Assembly: GCA_005772945.1 (NCBI GenBank)
Contig: SXIE01000128.1
Location: 1 to 40,747 of the forward strand
Reading direction: 5' to 3'
Length of the DNA: 40,747 nucleotides
From: Pseudomonadota bacterium
GTDB taxonomy: Bacteria; Myxococcota; UBA9042; PHBI01
Shown here: positions 39,989 to 40,747 of the stretch, piece after piece
Position numbering within the stretch: the stretch's first letter is position 1
How the letters are laid out: every line of letters begins with the position of its first letter
The notes under the pieces: model-generated
Told to the model about the DNA's origin: nothing
Database searches by the model: none
What the model saw: only the letters and a program-made list of their open reading frames with translations
Position numbers and translations under genes: made by a program

Positions 39989-40747
39989 GTGCGCCGCATT
40001 CTCCTGGCCTGGATCGGCACGACCGACCTGCGCGCCCCGACCGAACAGCAGGTCGTCGGCGTCGGACCGATCGCGCAGGCCCTCACGACTCGAACCTTCG
40101 ACGAAGCCTACCTGCTGAGCGATCACCCCCCGGCCAGAGTCGAGCCCTTCCATGCCTGGCTCCAAGCCCATACCCCCACGGCGGTAACCATCGTCGTAGC
40201 GAAACTCACCGGACCGACCCACTTCGGCGAGATCTACGAGGCCGCGCGCCGGACGGCCGAGCTCGTCTCGAGCGACCCGGCCAAGCCCGCCACCCTGACC
40301 TTCCACCTCAGTCCGGGCACGCCCGCGATGGCCGCCGTCTGGATCATCCTCGCCAAGACCCGCTTCCCGGCCGAGCTCATCGAATCATCGCGTGACCACG
40401 GCGTGCGCGCGGCCTCAGTCCCCTTCGACATCTCGGCCGACTTCATCCCTGATCTCCTCGCCGAGCGGGACCAGCGCCTTCGCGCGCAGAGTGCCGCCCC
40501 AAGCATCGCGGCGCCCGAGTTCGCGGACATCATCCACCACAGCCGGCCGATGGCCCGCCTCGTCGAGCTCGCCCGCCGCGTCGCGTTCCACAATGTCCCG
40601 GTGATCATCGAAGGCGAGTCCGGAACCGGCAAGGAGATGCTCGCCCGTGCCGTCCACCGCTCGAGTCCGCGTGCGCCGGCTCCCTTCATCGCCGTCAACT
40701 GTGGCGCGATCCCGGCCGAGCTGATCGAGTCCCAGCTCTTCGGCCAC
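39989..40747 (+). CDS. RtcR-like CARF/sigma-54 activator, N-terminal part
   Basis: The gene runs off the window after 253 codons. The N-terminus begins RRILLAWIGTTDLRAP and contains PTHFGEIYEAARRTAELVSS and LTFHLSPGTPAMAAVWIILA. This resembles the CARF ligand-sensing domain of RtcR-type regulators, and the SPGTPAM loop matches the CARF nucleotide-binding motif. The sigma-54 AAA+ domain follows, with IIEGESGTGKEMLARAVHRS (Walker A about residue 209) and NCGAIPAELIESQLFGH. An in-frame stop at 39977-39979 means the GTG at 39989 is the only reasonable start. CARF domains bind cyclic or terminal-phosphate oligonucleotides, so this protein probably senses an RNA-derived signal and activates a downstream sigma-54 promoter outside the window. 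Confidence 0.88.
   Translation, partial: MRRILLAWIGTTDLRAPTEQQVVGVGPIAQALTTRTFDEAYLLSDHPPARVEPFHAWLQAHTPTAVTIVVAKLTGPTHFGEIYEAARRTAELVSSDPAKPATLTFHLSPGTPAMAAVWIILAKTRFPAELIESSRDHGVRAASVPFDISADFIPDLLAERDQRLRAQSAAPSIAAPEFADIIHHSRPMARLVELARRVAFHNVPVIIEGESGTGKEMLARAVHRSSPRAPAPFIAVNCGAIPAELIESQLFGH

Overview
The window is high-GC DNA, most likely from a myxobacterium or close relative (Myxococcota). The clues are a giant lipoprotein with Ig-like, LamG and cysteine-rich repeats, a CARF/sigma-54 activator of the RtcR type, and a recurring operator that resembles the Myxococcus xanthus LexA box. The taxonomic call is inference. No ribosomal RNA or phylogenetic marker lies here apart from the tail of an L-serine dehydratase gene.

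Layout. Positions 1-183 are the end of a housekeeping gene (sdaA). The 3' half of a tRNA-Thr gene follows (252-296), a classic integration scar, and everything to its right looks accessory. From 300 to 3500 there are decayed gene pieces (a conserved small protein and a truncated ADP-ribosylglycohydrolase, tail to tail) and a minus-strand cluster with a PcfJ-domain protein. From 3757 to 11136 come a ParE-type toxin-antitoxin pair, a large TPR protein, and a two-gene McrBC-like pair (AAA+ NTPase plus PD-(D/E)XK protein). From 11399 to 18498 a WYL regulator leads an AddB-like nuclease and an AddA-like helicase-nuclease. A histone-deacetylase-fold enzyme follows (18867-19865). From about 19860 to 23290 an IS630-type element carries an IS66 element inside it. 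A second TPR protein and the giant lipoprotein fill 23336-31393. On the minus strand, 31449-36437 encode a vWA/metallopeptidase-like protein, a dynein-like AAA+ ATPase and a DUF4258-like protein. A second PcfJ-domain gene, a vWA gene fragment, an AbiEi-Fic fusion and the start of a CARF/sigma-54 regulator end the window.

The most interesting signal is regulatory. Eight intergenic sites share a partly palindromic operator, consensus RARC-N4-GTTCAGTGC (GAAC-N4-GTTC in its best copies). They sit upstream of nearly every accessory transcription unit: the PcfJ cluster, the toxin-antitoxin pair, TPR protein 1, the McrBC-like pair, the WYL-AddAB-like operon, the deacetylase, the lipoprotein and the AAA/vWA operon. 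The sequence closely matches LexA (SOS) operators, so the island looks like a DNA-damage-inducible regulon. Several units also share a GGAGACCCnTCATG-like ribosome-binding leader, as if one expression cassette had been copied.

My working hypothesis is a tRNA-Thr-anchored defence or stress island whose nucleases, helicases, AAA+ machines and toxin are switched on together by DNA damage. Paralogous TPR, PcfJ and vWA genes, gene fragments and nested insertion sequences show repeated duplication and decay.
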